A stretch of DNA of 64,000 bases from Zasmidium citrigriseum. Its lineage: Eukaryota > Ascomycota > Dothideomycetes > Mycosphaerellales > Mycosphaerellaceae. The stretch is from the NCBI GenBank assembly GCA_002786025.1, contig NHNW01000005.1, forward strand, positions 248,001 through 312,000, in the 5' to 3' direction. Under the pieces are notes generated by a model. The model was given only the letters and a program-made list of their open reading frames with translations. It did no database searches and was not told the DNA's origin. This document shows, one piece after another, positions 61,183-64,000 of the stretch. Numbering within the stretch: position 1 is the first letter of the stretch; each line of letters opens with the position of its first letter. Both the position numbers and the translations under genes were made by a program.

Positions 61183-62363
61183 TCAACCCATCGCCAAGTC
61201 CCTATTAAACCTGCTCGCCGGCGGATACACCCTCTCGTCCTTCCCATACCCAGCTTTAAGAAACATCGTCTCCAACGACTGTTTCATTCGTCGAGGGTTT
61301 GGCTCGTTTTGATCTAGCCGGGCGAAGAATGTTGTGAAGAGGTGGATTAGGGAGACTTTTAGGGAGCCTTCGAATCCGTGTTGGTAGGTTTTCTTTTTGG
61401 CTTCTGTGAAGGTAGGGTCGACGGCCCAGATCCAGCCGCTTTCGGGGAGGGTTTTGTCGTTTGTGGATTCGAGGGCTGAGGTGTCTGCTTGGAGGAAGAC
61501 GTCGGTTCGGATTCCGGGAGAGAGGGTGGGTGAGAAGGAGCGGAAGCTTCTGTGGATGCATGTTAGCTTTGCCGTCTTGTCAACGTACGAATCTTTTGAA
61601 GCGCATACTCGCAGAGTCTTTCGAGCGATGCGTCTTCCAACTCCCTATCTTCCACCCACTCAACATGCCACCTCTTCCGAATCCGATCCGAATCCCTCAC
61701 AACAAAAAGTGCCGTCTCAACGCAATCCGCAAAATGCCTCGTAAACCCCTCCCAAGCCACCTCATCCCCAAAACTAGTCCGAAACCCCACGAATCCCCAT
61801 GGTCTTTCAGGTTCTCTATCGAGGTCCGCAGCCCAGTTCAATCGATTCGTCAGCCGGATATTCCTCGTGTCGTCGTCCTTCAGACGAGCTTTCGCGTTTT
61901 GCTCTACTTGAAACCAGCGGTATGAAGCTTTCTCCGCATTCTCCCTCGCCTGTCGTTCACGATCTGTTTCTACGATTTTTCGTGCCGCATGGTATAAGTC
62001 TCGAGTTTCTCCTGACCATTTCAGGATATCTGTCGCTATATAATTCTCTCTCGGCTCCGCGAGGTTTACGCCACTTGTTATTATTTTGGATTCCGTGGAT
62101 GTGAGAGAGTCTTGGTCATTGATTGCTTTGTCGAGGAGTTGTTCGAGCGTTAGTCCACACTTCGTAAGGCATTTTGTGTCAAAGTCTTCTTTTGGCCAGC
62201 GTCGAAGGATGAGTAGGCGGTCTTCTTCTGGGAGGGTTGAGGGGGAGGTGGTTGCGTGGCGCCAGCGAGCGAGGGAATCTTCAGAGGGAGGGATTGGGTC
62301 TTGGAGGAATCGTGGGAGGGACGTTTTGGAGATTGCTTCTTTGAGGGATGGGGGGAGGTCCAT
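61183..62363 (-). CDS. unknown fungal protein, 373 residues
   Basis: Two exons (62363-61609 and 61549-61183) join across a 59-nt intron with a GTATGC donor, GCTAAC branch site and CAG acceptor. The N-terminal part is helical and charged. The central part has WGFVGFRTSFGDE and a helix rich in Arg and Glu. The second exon continues as SFRSFSPTLSPGIRTDVFLQ and ends near VYPPASRFNRDLAMG. The frame of the second exon is well open and compositionally coding, so the splice is favoured over reading through. No known domain was recognised. It is convergent with the small secreted protein, 41 nt apart. Confidence 0.7.
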
Positions 62364-63246
62364 TTTGATTTCTGTGGTTTAGGGTTGGATGGGGAGTTTC
62401 TAGCGATGGTCTGGTTGTTCCATTTTGATCAACAGAAAGGATTGCTATTACATCATTCGGCATGCGGTGAGGTCGAAATTTTCCTGAAGGTCCGCGGAGT
62501 CCTACTCCTCTTGTTGAACATACCATGTTGGCCCTGCGTTTGCACTCTGTATGAATAAAGGCCGTCTTTACTCAGCCTTGTCTGCTTGCAGGGATTGAAA
62601 GATTTGTCAATTCGAGATACTGCCATTGAGCCGTTTAGGTTGTCTGGCCATGACCGCATGCAAGACTTGATGAGTGTAACAAACTTTTAGTACGCTTTGG
62701 AGAGCGGATGTCTGACCTGATATCGCTAATTTGACAGATGCATTGGTGCTCTGCCCAGGTCGAGAGCGGCCAAACCGCTGATAAGTCGCATGGCTCTCAA
62801 ACTCGGCGTTGTTGAGATTGATGCTCGTCGATGCCTCTGCGACCCTGATAGGTCTCTCGCAGGGCGGTGGAGAAGCTTGTGTTGAAGGAGCGTGTTTTGC
62901 CGAAACCTGCTCGTGGCCAGCGGTGTTCTGGGCGGTGTCTCCTTTCGTCGCCCCGGCCTGAACTTCAGGAGAGACCGAACGACACAGCCGCCACCTGCAC
63001 CTGACCTTCGCACATTGAGGGCGACCACTGCGACTTCCTTAACTTCATATATACACCGGTGCTCGAGACGTAAGGCTGCCAATCGCAAGCGCCCTACAGC
63101 CTGGTGTAAGAAAACCCTCATGTGAGTCACTTGGATTGCCTTGCAGGCCTCTGCTGCCTTGCTCGAAGAAGGTATATATACGCTCAATTCTTTTCATCTC
63201 CTCTTCTTCAGCATCACTCAGCCTGTGTGCACCTCTCGACATCACT
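62364..63246. promoter_or_regulatory. divergent intergenic region
   Basis: The 883-nt region between divergent genes shows no convincing coding sequence. Confidence 0.4.
63173..63180 (+). promoter_or_regulatory. TATA box of the AAA ATPase gene
   Basis: TATATATA lies 67-74 nt upstream of the ATG at 63247. Confidence 0.5.
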
Positions 63247-64000
63247 ATGGGCGATCGCGGCAGATCTGAGAGCCGCACCCCGGGCAGGCGAGACGCCGTC
63301 TTCCCACGCTTCAAATCGCATCTCGGGGCTGCCAGAGAGTGTTCACGAATCAACATTCTGGAAGCTGTTCGAGATATTCATCCAGACAAGCACGTTACAG
63401 CAATCGGAAACTGGTGTGACCTCATCGGGTTTGCTAAGGCTGGACATGCTAAAGCTGTTCTTCGACGACACAACAATAAAGTCTCATCGCATCGGACATA
63501 CAGTCCACCTCGTACACGACTGGAAGGTGGCGATGGACTTCTCGGAGAGGACATCGTCTTTGGATTGTACGACTTCACCTACGATAGTCACGAACTTCTC
63601 GTCTACAATGTAGAGTGGCCCGGCGATTGCGGCAGTGTCGAGCGGATCTACTACATTCTCACTCCCCTCACTGAGGAGGAGCACTGTCCAATCGCCGACA
63701 AGTTGATCACGGAGGCGGGGAAGTGGTCCAACGACCTCCACGAGGAAGTCTACGTCTTCGACAGCGGCGACTGGGATAAAAGCTCTCAACTCTGGCAAGC
63801 CGTCCAGTCCGCTTCCTGGGACGACGTAATCCTCGACCCAGCCATGAAAGACGCCATCATCCACGACGTGCACAGCTTCTTCGACAATAGATCCATGTAC
63901 GAGGACTATGGAGTCCAATGGAAGCGAGGCATCATCTTTCACGGCCATCCTGGATGTGGAAAGACGATCACTATCAAGGCTCTGATGCATAGTCTCCAGG
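63247..64000 (+). CDS. AAA ATPase, BCS1-like, cut by the window end
   Basis: The frame is open from the ATG at 63247 to the last base, giving 251 codons. A charged N-terminal region with no membrane helix is followed by a mixed alpha/beta domain. WKRGIIFHGHPGCGKT carries the Walker A motif, as in BCS1-like ATPases of fungi. Walker B and the arginine finger lie beyond the window. Without the N-terminal BCS1 transmembrane segment it is probably a cytosolic fungal relative of unknown role. Confidence 0.8.
   Translation, partial: MGDRGRSESRTPGRRDAVFPRFKSHLGAARECSRINILEAVRDIHPDKHVTAIGNWCDLIGFAKAGHAKAVLRRHNNKVSSHRTYSPPRTRLEGGDGLLGEDIVFGLYDFTYDSHELLVYNVEWPGDCGSVERIYYILTPLTEEEHCPIADKLITEAGKWSNDLHEEVYVFDSGDWDKSSQLWQAVQSASWDDVILDPAMKDAIIHDVHSFFDNRSMYEDYGVQWKRGIIFHGHPGCGKTITIKALMHSLQ

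Noticed and set aside
1..64000. CRISPR arrays, tRNA or rRNA genes, intact transposons, telomeric repeats
   Set aside because: None was recognised on reading. No regularly spaced repeats, transposase motifs, tRNA B-box words in context or TTAGGG-type arrays were seen. A covariance-model and repeat search was not possible here.

Overview
The window is nuclear DNA of a filamentous ascomycete (Pezizomycotina). Genes are separate and mostly monocistronic. Introns are 46-80 nt with GT-AG borders and fungal branch points. Gene families are typically fungal: Zn2Cys6 regulators, HET-domain proteins, LysM and CBM18/GH18 proteins, a heme-thiolate peroxidase and cutinase-family enzymes. Two introns in unrelated genes share nearly identical 3' halves, as introner-like elements do. 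Such elements are best known from Dothideomycetes (Mycosphaerella relatives), so that class is my best guess. The assignment is an inference.

0-10 kb: a secreted acetylxylan esterase/cutinase-family gene, then a small group that looks catabolic: an aldehyde-dehydrogenase-like protein without its catalytic residues, a short unknown gene, fumarylacetoacetase, a cupin divergent from it, and a regulator carrying both C2H2 and Zn2Cys6 fingers. The promoter shared by fumarylacetoacetase and the cupin holds a perfect ATCCG-N5-CGGAT palindrome just upstream of a TATA box, a plausible Zn2Cys6 operator. A proline-rich unknown protein follows.

10-26 kb: degenerate tandem repeats, a 1030-residue secreted cysteine-rich modular protein, a one-module NRPS-like enzyme (A-T-C), a membrane-anchored Arg/Ser-rich protein with a C-terminal zinc-binding region, a secreted TAP-type S33 serine hydrolase, and an Upc2-type Zn2Cys6 regulator followed by a decayed copy of its own 3' end.

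26-34 kb: an accessory tract with two small fungal-specific families and a tandem pair of HET-domain paralogues that share an intron position. 32-39.6 kb: a LysM protein divergent from a large 15-exon CBM18-GH18 chitinase ending in a PPPNQQ minisatellite.

39.8-57 kb: genes common in secondary-metabolite tailoring (sulfotransferase-like, SnoaL-like, O-methyltransferase, heme-thiolate peroxygenase, SDR, MFS transporter, DUF1772/anthrone-oxygenase-like) with no core synthase among them, and a housekeeping threonyl-tRNA synthetase in the middle. 58-64 kb: a third, distinct HET protein, a small secreted protein with a phospholipase-A2-like His-Asp motif, an unknown protein, and the start of a BCS1-like AAA ATPase cut by the window end. 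No rRNA, tRNA, CRISPR array or intact transposon was recognised. Exon borders were read by eye and checked for phase. They are not backed by transcripts.
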